Shown: one piece after another, positions 26,036 through 35,283 of the stretch
Position numbering within the stretch: the first letter of the stretch is position 1
Layout of the letters: every line of letters begins with the position of its first letter
NCBI GenBank assembly: GCA_041746735.1
Contig: JBGTGP010000024.1
Span: forward strand, 1 to 64,000
Reading direction: 5' to 3'
DNA from: Opimibacter sp041746735
GTDB lineage: Bacteria > Bacteroidota > Bacteroidia > Chitinophagales > Saprospiraceae
Length of the DNA: 64,000 bases
Notes under the pieces: generated by a model
Databases searched by the model: none
What the model saw: the letters and a program-made list of their open reading frames with translations, nothing else
What the model was told of the DNA's origin: nothing
Position numbers and translations under genes: made by a program

Positions 26036-26671
26036 ATGATACTGAAATCTTTTGGTTTGGCATTTTTTTCTCTCCTCTGTCTCCAGCTGGCGGGGCAGGG
26101 TCAGATTGAGACCTACATGAGTGAGGCACAGGGATATCTGGCCCAAAAGAACTATGCGCAGGCTAAACTCAGCCTGCAGGATGCGATGAATGAGATCGAC
26201 CAGATTTTAGCCAGGCAGATAGCAGAAGCACTGCCGACGGAGATCGCTGGGCTCAAAGCAACTGAAACAGAGACCATCAATACGGGAATGATGGGTATGC
26301 TGGGTGGCGGGATGCAGATCTCAAAAAATTATCAGCATCCATCCATGAACGGAAATGAAGCCGAGATTCAAATCCTGGCCAATTCACCTATGCTCAATGC
26401 TATCACCATGTATATGAATAATCCTTCTATGATGGGGCAGGGGTACAAAAGTGCGCGTGTTGGTTCCCGCCGGGCTATCCTGAAGACGGAGATGGACGAC
26501 TTTTATGATAATAATGGCGCTTCAAGACCAATCAGGTCTACCGAGATCCAGATTCCTATGGGACAGACACTCATCACCATCAATGCAAAGGGGTTTGCGT
26601 CCGAACAGGAAGAACTTGCTTTTGCCGGAAAGATTGATTTTGAAAAGCTGAGAACCTTGCTGGGAGAATAG
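26036..26671 (+). CDS. Exported protein of unknown function, Met-rich centre
   Basis: This 211-residue protein has a signal peptide ending near LAGQGQ (about residue 21). The next 40 residues are an amphipathic helix resembling a TPR-like pair (MSEAQGYLAQKNYAQAKLSL). Residues about 80-140 are glycine/methionine-rich (GMMGMLGGGM, MLNAITMYMNNPSMMGQ). The C-terminal part has a mixed alpha/beta look ending KIDFEKLRTLLGE. I do not recognise the family. It stands alone with its own promoter box, followed by a long repeat region. Confidence 0.75.
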   Translation: MILKSFGLAFFSLLCLQLAGQGQIETYMSEAQGYLAQKNYAQAKLSLQDAMNEIDQILARQIAEALPTEIAGLKATETETINTGMMGMLGGGMQISKNYQHPSMNGNEAEIQILANSPMLNAITMYMNNPSMMGQGYKSARVGSRRAILKTEMDDFYDNNGASRPIRSTEIQIPMGQTLITINAKGFASEQEELAFAGKIDFEKLRTLLGE

Positions 26672-26683
26672 CAGGCGAAAAGA

Positions 26684-26746
26684 GTGAGTAGTGAGTGGTG
26701 AGTAGTGAGTAGTGAGTGGTGAGTAGTGAGTAGTGAGTGGTGAGTG
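26684..26746 (+). repeat. GTGAGTA/G heptamer minisatellite, 9 copies
   Basis: Nine uninterrupted 7-bp units (GTGAGTA or GTGAGTG) begin 12 bp after the stop of the Met-rich protein gene. Confidence 0.95.
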
Positions 26747-26805
26747 GTTGAGAAGTTTAGAGTTTAGTGTTTATTTGAAAGGATACCTCGACTCCGCTCA
26801 TTCTT

Positions 26806-26858
26806 ATGCGAAGTTTGCAACTTCGCATAGAGATGTTCTTTTTGAAGTTTGCAACTTC
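26806..26858. repeat. Twin GAAGTTTGCAACTTC hairpins
   Basis: ATGCGAAGTT-TGC-AACTTCGCAT (26806-26828) is a perfect 10-bp stem. GAAGTT-TGC-AACTTC (26844-26858) repeats its core. The same 15-bp palindromic core therefore occurs twice within 53 bp. Confidence 0.85.
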
Positions 26859-26927
26859 ACTTTAACCATGTATGCAATGGAGAGCCCGTGATGGTCGTTT
26901 CGACTCCCTTTCATCAATTCCTATGCT

Positions 26928-27357
26928 CTCCGCCTTGCGGTCGGAATCTCCGCTGTGCTTCGCCTGGCATCAAAAAAAGCATCGTCTACTCTGGAATCTG
27001 TTCTATCCAGCATCATCCAATCTGGCATCTGATGCTCTGACATCTCCTGCTTTCCGCCTTGCGGTCGGAATCTCCGCTGCGCCTCGACTGGCATCAAAAA
27101 AAGCATCTCCTACTCTGGCATCTGTTCTATCCAGCATCATCCAATCTGGCATCTGTTGCTCTGACATCTGGCATCTCCTGCTTTCCGCCTTGCGGTCGGA
27201 ATCTCCGCTGTGCTTCGCCTGGCATCAAAAAAAGCATCTCCTACTCTGGCATCTGTTCTATCCAGCATCATCCAATCTGGCATCTGATGCTCTGACATCT
27301 GGCATCTCCTGCTTTCCGCCTTGCGGTCGGAATCTCCGCTGCGCTTCGCCTGGCATC
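26928..27357 (+). repeat. Four tandem ~130-bp repeat units
   Basis: Units start at 26928, 27052, 27184 and 27315 (spacing 124, 132 and 131 bp), each opening with TCCGCCTTGCGGTCGGAATC. The last unit is truncated at about 27357. Each opens with a small hairpin CCGC-CTT-GCGG. Related copies exist at 15863-15900 and 37980-38260. Confidence 0.92.
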
Positions 27358-27395
27358 TAACAAACATATTGCTTGAAGTCGTTCAGTATTCACTG

Positions 27396-28262
27396 TCAAA
27401 AGATTATAACATCGGTTATCAAGCCATTCACCCCCATGGATTTCAGGCGTTCTGCATCTTCGTGTGTATTGACAGTCCAGGGAATGATCAGAATACCTTT
27501 GGCATGACAAGTCTCCACCATACCTGGAGAGACCAGCTTATAGTGCGGACTGAGGATGTCAGGGGTGAAACTAAGTTTTCGAAAATGGGTATTTGCATTT
27601 TTCCCCTTTTCCACCAGAAAGGAGATTTTAAATATCCTGTCCGGCACAGTATGCAATGATTCTAGAATACGGGTATCAAAAGACTGCAGTGTCGTCAGCT
27701 CTTCGATGCCAAGCCGACGTATCTCGGTCACGACGAGCTCAACAAATCGATCAGGAACAGGATGCCATTGACGGTCTCCTTTTCGGGATGATTTGAGTTC
27801 GATATTATATCGCGGTTGTGGATATTGTTGTTGTTGGGCAAATCGCTCGACTGATCGCACAACCATTTTCAGCGTCGGTTTGACGGCCGGTACTTTCAAT
27901 TGATGGGGAAAGTCGGGATGGTGGCGCATTCCACAATCATATTTTTGAATATCCGCCATCGTCATCTCAAATAAATTATGGTGCTTCTCCTCCTTTTTGG
28001 TCACCGGCCGCCCATCTGGGTGGGAACAGATCACATGCGACATCCAGGGCTCGTGTGAAACCACAATTTGTTCGTCGCGGCTGATGACGACATCCATTTC
28101 GAGTGTATTAACACCCAATTCTACCGCTTTCAAAAATCCAGGCAGACTGTTCTCCGGCATCAGGGCACGGCAGCCCCGGTGTCCTTGGAGATCAAACCCG
28201 GTCTGGGCCATCAGTGGAAAAGGAAGGAGGCAAATTAAAATCAATGGAAGATCTTTAAGCAT
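27396..28262 (-). CDS. Glycerophosphodiester phosphodiesterase, exported
   Basis: This protein has 288 residues from the ATG at 28262, which gives the signal peptide MLKDLPLILICLLPFPLMAQ. An upstream start at 28361 would put 33 polar residues before it. GDPD-family motifs are visible: GHRGCRALMPENSLPGF (His and Arg-containing opening), TLEMDVVISRD (metal-binding Glu/Asp), VVSHEPWM (His) and NIELK. Members hydrolyse glycerophosphodiesters to glycerol-3-phosphate and an alcohol. It is likely periplasmic, scavenging phosphate or glycerol from phospholipid head groups. It is divergent from the glycan cluster and lies beside a repeat-filled gap. Confidence 0.92.
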   Translation of the reverse strand: MLKDLPLILICLLPFPLMAQTGFDLQGHRGCRALMPENSLPGFLKAVELGVNTLEMDVVISRDEQIVVSHEPWMSHVICSHPDGRPVTKKEEKHHNLFEMTMADIQKYDCGMRHHPDFPHQLKVPAVKPTLKMVVRSVERFAQQQQYPQPRYNIELKSSRKGDRQWHPVPDRFVELVVTEIRRLGIEELTTLQSFDTRILESLHTVPDRIFKISFLVEKGKNANTHFRKLSFTPDILSPHYKLVSPGMVETCHAKGILIIPWTVNTHEDAERLKSMGVNGLITDVIIF

Positions 28263-28405
28263 AGTCGTAATAATAGCGATGGAGGGGACCCTCATTTTTT
28301 CAAGAGGGTAATATAGGCAATTAGCTCCTGGGGAAGCTGAATCCGGTGTTGTGACGCACATAAGATATGAGGTTCAGAGACAGGGAGCCACAACCGAATA
28401 AAATC

Positions 28406-28413
28406 TATCTTAG
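28406..28413 (+). promoter_or_regulatory. Near-consensus -7 box TATCTTAG
   Basis: This matches TAnnTTTG with one change. It lies 19 bp before the ATG at 28433 and thus argues for that start over the upstream in-frame ATG at 28367. Confidence 0.45.
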
Positions 28414-28432
28414 CCCCGCACAATCCGAAACG

Positions 28433-30919
28433 ATGAAAAAGATCTATGGCGGCAAACTGATCCAGCCTCTAATGGCGGCAGCCGTGTTCCTGATTCTCAG
28501 TGTAATGTACTTCCTGCCCCAGCTTCAGGGCAAGATGCTCCAGCAGTCCGATATCCTCTCGGTGCGGGGGATGAACCAGGAGGCCGCTGTCTGGAAGGAG
28601 AAGACGGGTCGGATCATGCTCTGGACCAACGCCATGTTTGGTGGCATGCCCACCTACCAGATGAGCGTCCCCCAGAAAAACAACCTGTTGAAGTATGTCT
28701 ATTCCTTCCACCAGGCTTTTATCGAAAGACCAATCGGCTACTACTTTGCCGCGATGCTGGGATGTTATATCGTGCTGCTCTGCCTCGGTGCCGGACACTG
28801 GCCGGCGATGTTGGGATCAGTAGCCTTCGGACTCACCACCAATCAAATGTCACTCTATGAGACCGGTCACATGACCAAGTTCATGACGATCGTCTTTAGC
28901 GCATATCTTTTTGCCGGTACATTACTCGCCTACCAGAAGAAATACCTGGCTGGCGGTATACTCTTCTCAATCGGTATGGGGCTGAGTCTGTTCAGCAACC
29001 ATATCCAAATGACCTACTATCTGGGCCTGTTTCTCATCCTGTACGTCCTGATCGCTCTGGTCCTGGCAATCAAAAATAAAGAACTACCCGCCTTTGTTAA
29101 AGCCTCTGCCATTTTGCTGGCGGGCCTCGTTCTGGCCATCGGAGCATCTGCTTCGAAACTCTGGACCACCATGGAGTATAGCGCCGAAACCATGCGGGGC
29201 AAACCTGTCCTGGAAACGCCAGTCAACAAAGGAGAGACCAGTTCATCCACCGTCGAAGGACTCGACTGGGAGTACGCCATGCAATGGAGCAATGGCGTGA
29301 AGGATATCATCGCGATGGTGATTCCACGGGGAGCCGGAGGAAGTGGCTCCGAAGAACTTCCCTCCAATTCCAAAGTCGTAAAAGACCTTCGGTCCAAAGG
29401 AGTAAATCAGGATATCACAGTGCCGCTTTATTTTGGCTCCCTGCCGTTTACAGCCGGTCCGTCGTATATGGGGGCATCGGTGCTATTTCTCTTTGTATTT
29501 GGACTCTTTTATATGCGGGCGTCTATTCGGTGGTGGTTAGTGAGTATTGTCCTGTTATCCATCCTGATGTCTATGGGTAAACACTTTTCGGTACTCAACC
29601 GCCTGCTCTTTGATTACCTGCCCCTGTACAGCAAGTTCAGAGCTCCCAGCTCGATTCTGAGTGTTACAGCGCTCATCATTCCATTGGGGGCTGCACTGGG
29701 ACTAGGTGGTTTTATGAAAGGACATGAAAAGTCATTTCAACGTCCGGTATGGATGGCGCTGGGTACGGTCGGAGGATTATGTCTGCTGATCGCCTTAGTC
29801 GGTCCTTCCCTGATGTCATTTACAGCCCCCGGCGATGCCCGGCTGGCACAGGCAGGATGGAATATTGACGCGCTGATCAGCGATCGTAAATCAGCATTGA
29901 CAGCCGATGCCTGGAGATCGTTTATCTGGGTGTTGCTTTGTACAGCCGTTATATGGACGTATCACCAGGGGAAAATTAAACAATGGCTGCTCTTATCCGG
30001 CCTGGGCCTTTTTATCATCGCCGATCTTTGGGCCGTAGCCCGGCGATATGTCGCCCCGGATGATTTCTATCCGAAGCAAACTGTAGATGCGATCCTCAAT
30101 CCCCGACCTGTGGATACCCAGATTCTGCAGGATCCGGATCTCCACTATCGCGTGCATGATGTATCCTCCAATCCATTCAATACCTCATTTCCTTCGTACC
30201 ACCACCGCACGATCGGTGGTTATAGCCCGGCCAAGTTGCAGCGATATCAGGACCTGATCGACCGCTATATCGCACAAGGCAATATGAATGTTTTGAGCAT
30301 GCTCAATATGAAGTATCTCATCGTCAATGACCCCAGTCAACGTCCTGCAGCCCAAACCAATCCCAATGCATTTGGCAACGCCTGGTTTGTCGACGATATC
30401 GTGCTCGTCAACAGCAATAACGAAGAGTTGGAATCGATCGACACTGCCGACCTGACCCGAATTGCATTCGTCCACAGGGAGTTTGCAGATCAGATACAGG
30501 GACTGGACCCCCAACAAGGCGGGAGTATTGCACTGACGTCCTACGCCCCGGATGAGTTGATATATCGAAGTACATCTTCTTCAGATCAGTTTGCTGTGTT
30601 TTCAGAAATCTATTACGGACCTGACAAAGGATGGCAAGCGTATATCGATGGTCAGAAAGTGCCGCATGTCCGGGCCAACTATATTCTGAGAGCCTTGAAA
30701 GTTCCTCAGGGAGAACATGAGATACGGTTCGCGTTCCAACCCAGATCCTATGTGATCGGGGAAAAGATATCGCTCCTTTTTTCTTTGTTGTTAGTACTAG
30801 CCCTCGTGTATGGTATGTACCGTTGGCTGACGACTGCCGTGCCGACTCCACCAGTGGCTATTGCCGAGACGATCGGAGGACCAAAGAAACCACTGTTGCG
30901 AAAAAAGAAGAATAAATAG
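28433..30919 (+). CDS. YfhO-like multi-spanning membrane protein
   Basis: This protein has 828 residues from the ATG at 28433 (MKKIYGGKLIQPLMAAA). About 12 membrane segments lie between residues 10 and 540, followed by a soluble C-terminal domain and a last helix near 790-810, then a basic tail. The pattern and motifs (SDILSVRGMNQEAAVWKE near 45, WTNAMFGGMPTYQM near 70, LYETGHMTKF near 140) fit the YfhO family. YfhO proteins in Firmicutes glycosylate cell-envelope polymers using lipid-linked sugars; the family belongs to GT-C-like enzymes. Here it opens a glycan gene cluster, so a transferase role on the outer face of the inner membrane is likely. Confidence 0.88.
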   Translation: MKKIYGGKLIQPLMAAAVFLILSVMYFLPQLQGKMLQQSDILSVRGMNQEAAVWKEKTGRIMLWTNAMFGGMPTYQMSVPQKNNLLKYVYSFHQAFIERPIGYYFAAMLGCYIVLLCLGAGHWPAMLGSVAFGLTTNQMSLYETGHMTKFMTIVFSAYLFAGTLLAYQKKYLAGGILFSIGMGLSLFSNHIQMTYYLGLFLILYVLIALVLAIKNKELPAFVKASAILLAGLVLAIGASASKLWTTMEYSAETMRGKPVLETPVNKGETSSSTVEGLDWEYAMQWSNGVKDIIAMVIPRGAGGSGSEELPSNSKVVKDLRSKGVNQDITVPLYFGSLPFTAGPSYMGASVLFLFVFGLFYMRASIRWWLVSIVLLSILMSMGKHFSVLNRLLFDYLPLYSKFRAPSSILSVTALIIPLGAALGLGGFMKGHEKSFQRPVWMALGTVGGLCLLIALVGPSLMSFTAPGDARLAQAGWNIDALISDRKSALTADAWRSFIWVLLCTAVIWTYHQGKIKQWLLLSGLGLFIIADLWAVARRYVAPDDFYPKQTVDAILNPRPVDTQILQDPDLHYRVHDVSSNPFNTSFPSYHHRTIGGYSPAKLQRYQDLIDRYIAQGNMNVLSMLNMKYLIVNDPSQRPAAQTNPNAFGNAWFVDDIVLVNSNNEELESIDTADLTRIAFVHREFADQIQGLDPQQGGSIALTSYAPDELIYRSTSSSDQFAVFSEIYYGPDKGWQAYIDGQKVPHVRANYILRALKVPQGEHEIRFAFQPRSYVIGEKISLLFSLLLVLALVYGMYRWLTTAVPTPPVAIAETIGGPKKPLLRKKKNK

Positions 30920-30926
30920 CCCTGAT

Positions 30927-32267
30927 GTGGAGGGGAAAAAAGTCCTGATCCTGACGTATTACTGGCCACCCGCCGGTGGTGTAGCTGTACAACGCTGGTT
31001 GAAGTTCGCGACCCGTCTAAAAGGGCGGGGATGGGAACCTGTCATTTTCACCGCCCGTGATCCTGACTATCCTTCAGTCAATCCGGACCTGCTATCTCAG
31101 GTCCCCAATGATCTGGAGATACATCATATCCCGGTACCAGAACCCCGAAAGTGGATCAGAAAATTTATCGGGAAAAAGGTCAAGTCCAATCAGACTCACC
31201 AAGGATCCACAGATTTGGATGGGCTGTTTTACAAACCCCGGGAGCAACGAACGTGGAAACAGAATCTCGTGATGTGGGTGCGGGCGAATTGGTTTATTCC
31301 GGACGCCCGGGTATTGTGGGTACCGGGTTGCGTTCGTTACTTATCCAGTTATATAAAAGAATATGGTGGTGATTACCTGATCACGACGGGTCCTCCGCAC
31401 TCAGTGCATCTCACCGGACTTCAGATTCAGAAAAAAACACCGATATGCTGGCTCAGTGATTTCAGGGATCCGTGGACCGATATTGAATATTTTGATTTTC
31501 TCCCCTTGACCCGGCGATCTGAGCAAAAACATAAGGATCTGGAGCGAAAGGTCATTTCAGCAGCAGATGGTTTCATTACTGTATCTCCTTCCTGGATGGA
31601 CCGGTTTAATGCACTGCGAACGGGTCCATCCATAGTGCTGACGAACGGATATGATGCGGGGGATTTTCCGAAAGCCCAAACGAAGGCACCTGAATTATTT
31701 ACGATCAGTCATATCGGTACCTTGCAGGGTGATCGGTTACCAACAGAATTACTTGTGGCGTGTAGTGCATGGTTGAAACAATATCCCGAATGGAGGTCTC
31801 AGGTTTGTATCCGTTTTGCCGGGCCATCAGACAATCGTCTTGAGGAATTAGTACGACAATATGGTCTTGAGGATATCACCCGGATTTCAGGCTTTATCCG
31901 CCATTCGGAAGCTATAGAACTCATGATGGAGAGCGGTTTGTTGTTGCTTTTGATCAACAGAGTTCGGCGCAATGAGATGGGTCGCATACCGGCCAAATTG
32001 TTTGAGTATCTCTATTCCCGCAGACCGATCCTGCTGCTGGGTCCGGCCGAAGGTGACGCGGCAGAGATACTGAGACAAACACACGGCGGCTATATTTCTG
32101 AATGGAAGGATACTGACCGCATCCGGGAGATACTGACCAATTCGTTTCAATCGTTTAAGCAGGGCCAATATATTCAGGAATCATCTGGAATCGAACACTA
32201 TAGCCGGGACTATCTCACGACCCGGCTGATCACATTTATGGAGCAGGTAAAATCAACTACCGTATGA
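30927..32267 (+). CDS. Glycosyltransferase family 4-like
   Basis: This protein has 446 residues from the GTG at 30927, 7 bp after the YfhO stop. The alternative ATG at 30861 would overlap YfhO and add 22 polar residues. The N-terminus KKVLILTYYWPPAGGVAVQR is the classical opening of a GT4 donor fold. The C-terminal domain holds ISHIGTLQGDR, ISGFIRHSEAIELM and RIPAKLFEYLYSRRPIL, a GT4-like sugar-nucleotide site. It transfers a sugar from a nucleotide donor to a lipid-linked glycan in the cytoplasm; donor and linkage cannot be told. Its stop overlaps the next gene (ATGA). Confidence 0.88.
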   Translation: MEGKKVLILTYYWPPAGGVAVQRWLKFATRLKGRGWEPVIFTARDPDYPSVNPDLLSQVPNDLEIHHIPVPEPRKWIRKFIGKKVKSNQTHQGSTDLDGLFYKPREQRTWKQNLVMWVRANWFIPDARVLWVPGCVRYLSSYIKEYGGDYLITTGPPHSVHLTGLQIQKKTPICWLSDFRDPWTDIEYFDFLPLTRRSEQKHKDLERKVISAADGFITVSPSWMDRFNALRTGPSIVLTNGYDAGDFPKAQTKAPELFTISHIGTLQGDRLPTELLVACSAWLKQYPEWRSQVCIRFAGPSDNRLEELVRQYGLEDITRISGFIRHSEAIELMMESGLLLLLINRVRRNEMGRIPAKLFEYLYSRRPILLLGPAEGDAAEILRQTHGGYISEWKDTDRIREILTNSFQSFKQGQYIQESSGIEHYSRDYLTTRLITFMEQVKSTTV

Positions 32268-33289
32268 TCTCGTTTGGTCTGGTCGGATGTGGTCATATCG
32301 GTATGCGGCATGCCCGGTTGCTGGAGGCTCATCCGGATACCCTTTTAGTAGCGGTTTGTGATATCCGGCCCGAAAGGATGAGCTCCGTTGCCGGGACTTG
32401 GCCGGACATTCGGACCTCGCCGGAATTTAAGTTGTTGGTGAAAGATCCTGATATCGACATCATTTCTATTTGTACCCCGAACGGACTACATGCACCGCAA
32501 GCTATTGAAGCATTATATGCCGGAAAGCATGTTCTGGTCGAAAAGCCGATGGCCATTCGTGTAACGGAGGCCGATGCGATGATTCGGGCTTCACAGGAAA
32601 GCGGCAGATCACTCTTCGTGGTCAAACAAAACCGCTTTAATCCTCCAGTACAGGCTGTAAGACAACTGATAGACCAGCACAAACTCGGTAAGATTTATAC
32701 GGTGTCAGTCAATTGTTATTGGAACCGGAGTGATGCGTACTATCGTCAATCGGATTGGAAAGGAACCAGCGCCATGGATGGCGGTACTTTGTTCACACAG
32801 TTTAGCCACTTTATTGATATTCTCTATTATCTCTTTGGGGATCTGGATGTATTACATGCCATATTTGACAATGTCAGTCATCCGGATACGATAGAATTTG
32901 AAGATACAGGTGTGGTGAATTTTTCTCTGCGGCATCATCACGCATTGGGTACCTTGCATTATACAACTTCATCCTTCAAACAAAATATGGAGGGCAGTAT
33001 TACGGTTTTTGCAGAGCATGCCACCATCAAGATCGGAGGCCGCTATCTCAATACCATTGCCTACCAATGTACGGATGGGTTTGATATAGAAGGCTTGCCG
33101 GACAGTGGTCCTGCCAATGACTATGGATATTATGAAGGTTCGATGTCCAATCATGACAAGGTCATTCAGAATGTAGTCCGGTCCCTGCAGGGCAAAGAAG
33201 AAATCATGACCAATGCCCTGGATGGCCGGATGGTCGTGGACATCATTGAACGAATGTATGCAGCAGGTAAAAAGATCCGGAGCGTATGA
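32264..33289 (+). CDS. Gfo/Idh/MocA-family sugar dehydrogenase
   Basis: This 341-residue protein has a Rossmann NAD(P) site GLVGCGHIGMRH (residues 5-16), the family signature EKPMA at 93-97, and a C-terminal alpha/beta domain. In sugar clusters, members like WbpB/WlbA oxidise the 3-hydroxyl of UDP-GlcNAc-uronate so an aminotransferase can act. The next genes here are an acyltransferase and a DegT aminotransferase, which fits that three-step logic (oxidise, aminate, acetylate). No UDP-GlcNAc 6-dehydrogenase is in the window, so the exact substrate is open. It overlaps both neighbours by ATGA. Confidence 0.88.
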   Translation: MISFGLVGCGHIGMRHARLLEAHPDTLLVAVCDIRPERMSSVAGTWPDIRTSPEFKLLVKDPDIDIISICTPNGLHAPQAIEALYAGKHVLVEKPMAIRVTEADAMIRASQESGRSLFVVKQNRFNPPVQAVRQLIDQHKLGKIYTVSVNCYWNRSDAYYRQSDWKGTSAMDGGTLFTQFSHFIDILYYLFGDLDVLHAIFDNVSHPDTIEFEDTGVVNFSLRHHHALGTLHYTTSSFKQNMEGSITVFAEHATIKIGGRYLNTIAYQCTDGFDIEGLPDSGPANDYGYYEGSMSNHDKVIQNVVRSLQGKEEIMTNALDGRMVVDIIERMYAAGKKIRSV

Positions 33290-34041
33290 TATCTGGTGAG
33301 AATCAAATACATCCGACCGCCATATTGGAAGGTGATATCCGCATGGGACATGGCAATGTCATTGGCCCCCATGTCGTCATGCGTGGGGATATCGAGATGG
33401 GCGATCATAATAGCTTTGGAACAGGTGTATGTCTCGAGCACCGCGTCAGGATTGGAAATGATAATCGTTTATTTCCATATGCCTGCGTTGGAGCCGTCGG
33501 GGAAATGGGAGCTAAGGGAGATCGGTTGACAGAAGCGGGTGCCGTGGTTATAGGCCATCATGTTACACTTAGAGAATTTGTTTGTGTACATGCTCCGGTC
33601 TATTCCGATCAAACCTATATAGGGGACAACGTCTATCTGATGAATAAATGTTATGTCGCCCATGATGTCGTCATCGAGCGTAGTGCTGTACTGAGTGCCG
33701 GCGTAGCACTGGCGGGCCGCAGCAGGGTAGGGGCGTTTACCCATATAGGTATGGGCGCTGTCGTACATCAGCATCGCGTGATCGGTACGGGTGTTATGAT
33801 CGGTATGGGCAGTGTGGTGACTCGTGATATTCTGCCCTATTCCAAAGTGTCAGGTAATCCGGTACGATTGATGGGGTTCAATTCCCGAAGCTCTTCTCTT
33901 CAACATCTGGATCCGGAATTGCTTGCGGAAATGCCTGTATTTTTTGAAAGTCCAATTGTAGAAGAGGCTGATACGGTCCATCCACTGATAAAGGAAATTT
34001 TGGCGTTTTTGAAACTTTATCCGGATAGCCTGATGAAGTGA
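33286..34041 (+). CDS. LpxA-like left-handed beta-helix acyltransferase
   Basis: This 251-residue protein has an N-terminal run of hexapeptide repeats (IHPTAI, IGPHVV, IGNDNR, VTLREF, IGDNVY) to about residue 185, then a C-terminal helical part. The order resembles LpxA (UDP-GlcNAc O-acyltransferase) more than the shorter WbpD N-acetyltransferases. Inside a dehydrogenase-aminotransferase cluster it most likely acylates or acetylates the amino group made by the DegT enzyme. It is not assigned as the housekeeping lpxA because of this context. The start overlaps the dehydrogenase stop by 4 bp. Confidence 0.82.
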   Translation: MISGENQIHPTAILEGDIRMGHGNVIGPHVVMRGDIEMGDHNSFGTGVCLEHRVRIGNDNRLFPYACVGAVGEMGAKGDRLTEAGAVVIGHHVTLREFVCVHAPVYSDQTYIGDNVYLMNKCYVAHDVVIERSAVLSAGVALAGRSRVGAFTHIGMGAVVHQHRVIGTGVMIGMGSVVTRDILPYSKVSGNPVRLMGFNSRSSSLQHLDPELLAEMPVFFESPIVEEADTVHPLIKEILAFLKLYPDSLMK

Positions 34042-34102
34042 ATATCGTTTTGTTTACCCTGACACGTCGTAGGATATTCGAATTATACTCGATAAAAGAA
34101 CT

Positions 34103-35230
34103 ATGAGGAACTCATTTCCATCGATCCCGCTTGTGGACCTCCGCGCACAGTACCTATCCATCAAGGCAGAGGTGGATGAAGCTATCGCATCGGTGCTTCA
34201 TAGCGGCAGGTTCATAGGGGGTGAAGAGGTAAAAACTTTCGCAAGTGAATTTAGTACGTACCACCAAACTAAGTATACCATTCCGTGCGCCAATGGAACT
34301 GATGCTATAGAAATCGCGCTTCAAAGTCTGGGTATTGGACCCGGTGATGAAGTCATACTTCCGGCCCTTACGTTTGTGGCGACCCTGGAAGCAGTTTGTA
34401 ACACAGGCGCTTCACCTGTTATTTGTGATATTGACCCTGGTCGTTATACCCTTGATGCGCAATTGGCCATAACGCTCGTGACTGACCGAACTAAAGCTTT
34501 TTTGCCGGTACATCTCTATGGTCTTATGGCTGATTTAGATCCGCTCATCCACTACGCAGCCGATCATCACATGTTTCTCATAGAAGATGCCGCCCAGGCC
34601 CATGGTGCCACGTATAAAGGTCGTAAGGCCGGCAGTATAGGAGATATCAATACGTTTAGTTTCTATCCAGGAAAAAATCTTGGCGCGTATGGTGATGCTG
34701 GTGCGATGACAACCTCATCAGAATGGTTATTTGAGAAAGCGACGAAGCTGGCAGATCATGGTCGCACGACCAAGTATGATCATGAAATCATAGGCCGTAA
34801 TAGCCGCATGGATGCGCTCCAGGCAGCCATTCTGAAGGTCAAACTCGACCATCTGGACGAATGGACGACAAAACGTCAGGAAGTAGCAGCCAGATACAGA
34901 GGACTATTACATGGAGTGACCGGTATCCATCTGCCGGAAGAATATCCTGATAGCGAACATGTATATCACCTTTTTGTCGTCAGGGTCCATGCCTCCATTC
35001 GCGGCGAATTTATCAATTACCTCCATCAAAAGGGGATCGAAACCGGTATCCACTATCCCATTGCCTTGTCCAGGCTGAAAGTAACAACAGTACAATTGGG
35101 AATTGATATCGAGTGCCCTCAAGCAGAGAAGGCCAGCCGGGAGGTCGTCTCGCTGCCCATCTATCCCGAATTGACCCACGAAGATCAGGACTATATTTGC
35201 GACACCATAAAAGCATTTTTCAACGCATAA
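34103..35230 (+). CDS. DegT/DnrJ/EryC1-family sugar aminotransferase
   Basis: This 375-residue PLP enzyme starts with IPLVDLRAQY as usual. EDAAQAHGA (161-169) and SFYPGKNLGAYGDAGA hold the cofactor, with Lys191 as the Schiff-base lysine. The C-terminal part HVYHLFVVR and GIETGIHYP are family hallmarks. It transfers an amino group, usually from glutamate, to a keto nucleotide sugar. With the preceding dehydrogenase and acyltransferase it could build a 3-acylamino sugar. A 61-bp gap precedes it; no convincing internal promoter was found. Confidence 0.93.
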   Translation: MRNSFPSIPLVDLRAQYLSIKAEVDEAIASVLHSGRFIGGEEVKTFASEFSTYHQTKYTIPCANGTDAIEIALQSLGIGPGDEVILPALTFVATLEAVCNTGASPVICDIDPGRYTLDAQLAITLVTDRTKAFLPVHLYGLMADLDPLIHYAADHHMFLIEDAAQAHGATYKGRKAGSIGDINTFSFYPGKNLGAYGDAGAMTTSSEWLFEKATKLADHGRTTKYDHEIIGRNSRMDALQAAILKVKLDHLDEWTTKRQEVAARYRGLLHGVTGIHLPEEYPDSEHVYHLFVVRVHASIRGEFINYLHQKGIETGIHYPIALSRLKVTTVQLGIDIECPQAEKASREVVSLPIYPELTHEDQDYICDTIKAFFNA

Positions 35231-35283
35231 TTTTTTATCTCGGGTGTGCAGGTATTACTTGTTCACCCGACACTGTACCAGGC

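Larger units (their letters stand above)
26672..27395. other. Repeat-filled intergenic region (724 bp)
   Basis: In order the gap carries a heptamer minisatellite, two GAAGTTTGCAACTTC hairpins and four tandem copies of a ~130-bp repeat. Several reading frames here are products of the repeats (each unit is read as similar peptides in more than one frame) and are not called as genes. Confidence 0.7.

Noticed and set aside
26928..27357. Possible CRISPR array
   Set aside because: The units are 124-132 bp long and similar throughout. There are no short direct repeats separated by unique spacers and no cas genes nearby.
26849..27510. Several 60- to 160-codon reading frames in the gap before the phosphodiesterase
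   Set aside because: They repeat the same peptides in step with the ~130-bp DNA units and occur on both strands, so they are read-through of repeats and not proteins.
33286..34041. Housekeeping lpxA
   Set aside because: The protein is LpxA-like, but it sits between a sugar dehydrogenase and a sugar aminotransferase and lacks lpxC, lpxD or fabZ neighbours.
35113..35283. N-terminal extension of the flippase
   Set aside because: It lies inside the aminotransferase coding sequence in another frame and is polar and Arg-rich, unlike a membrane transporter start.
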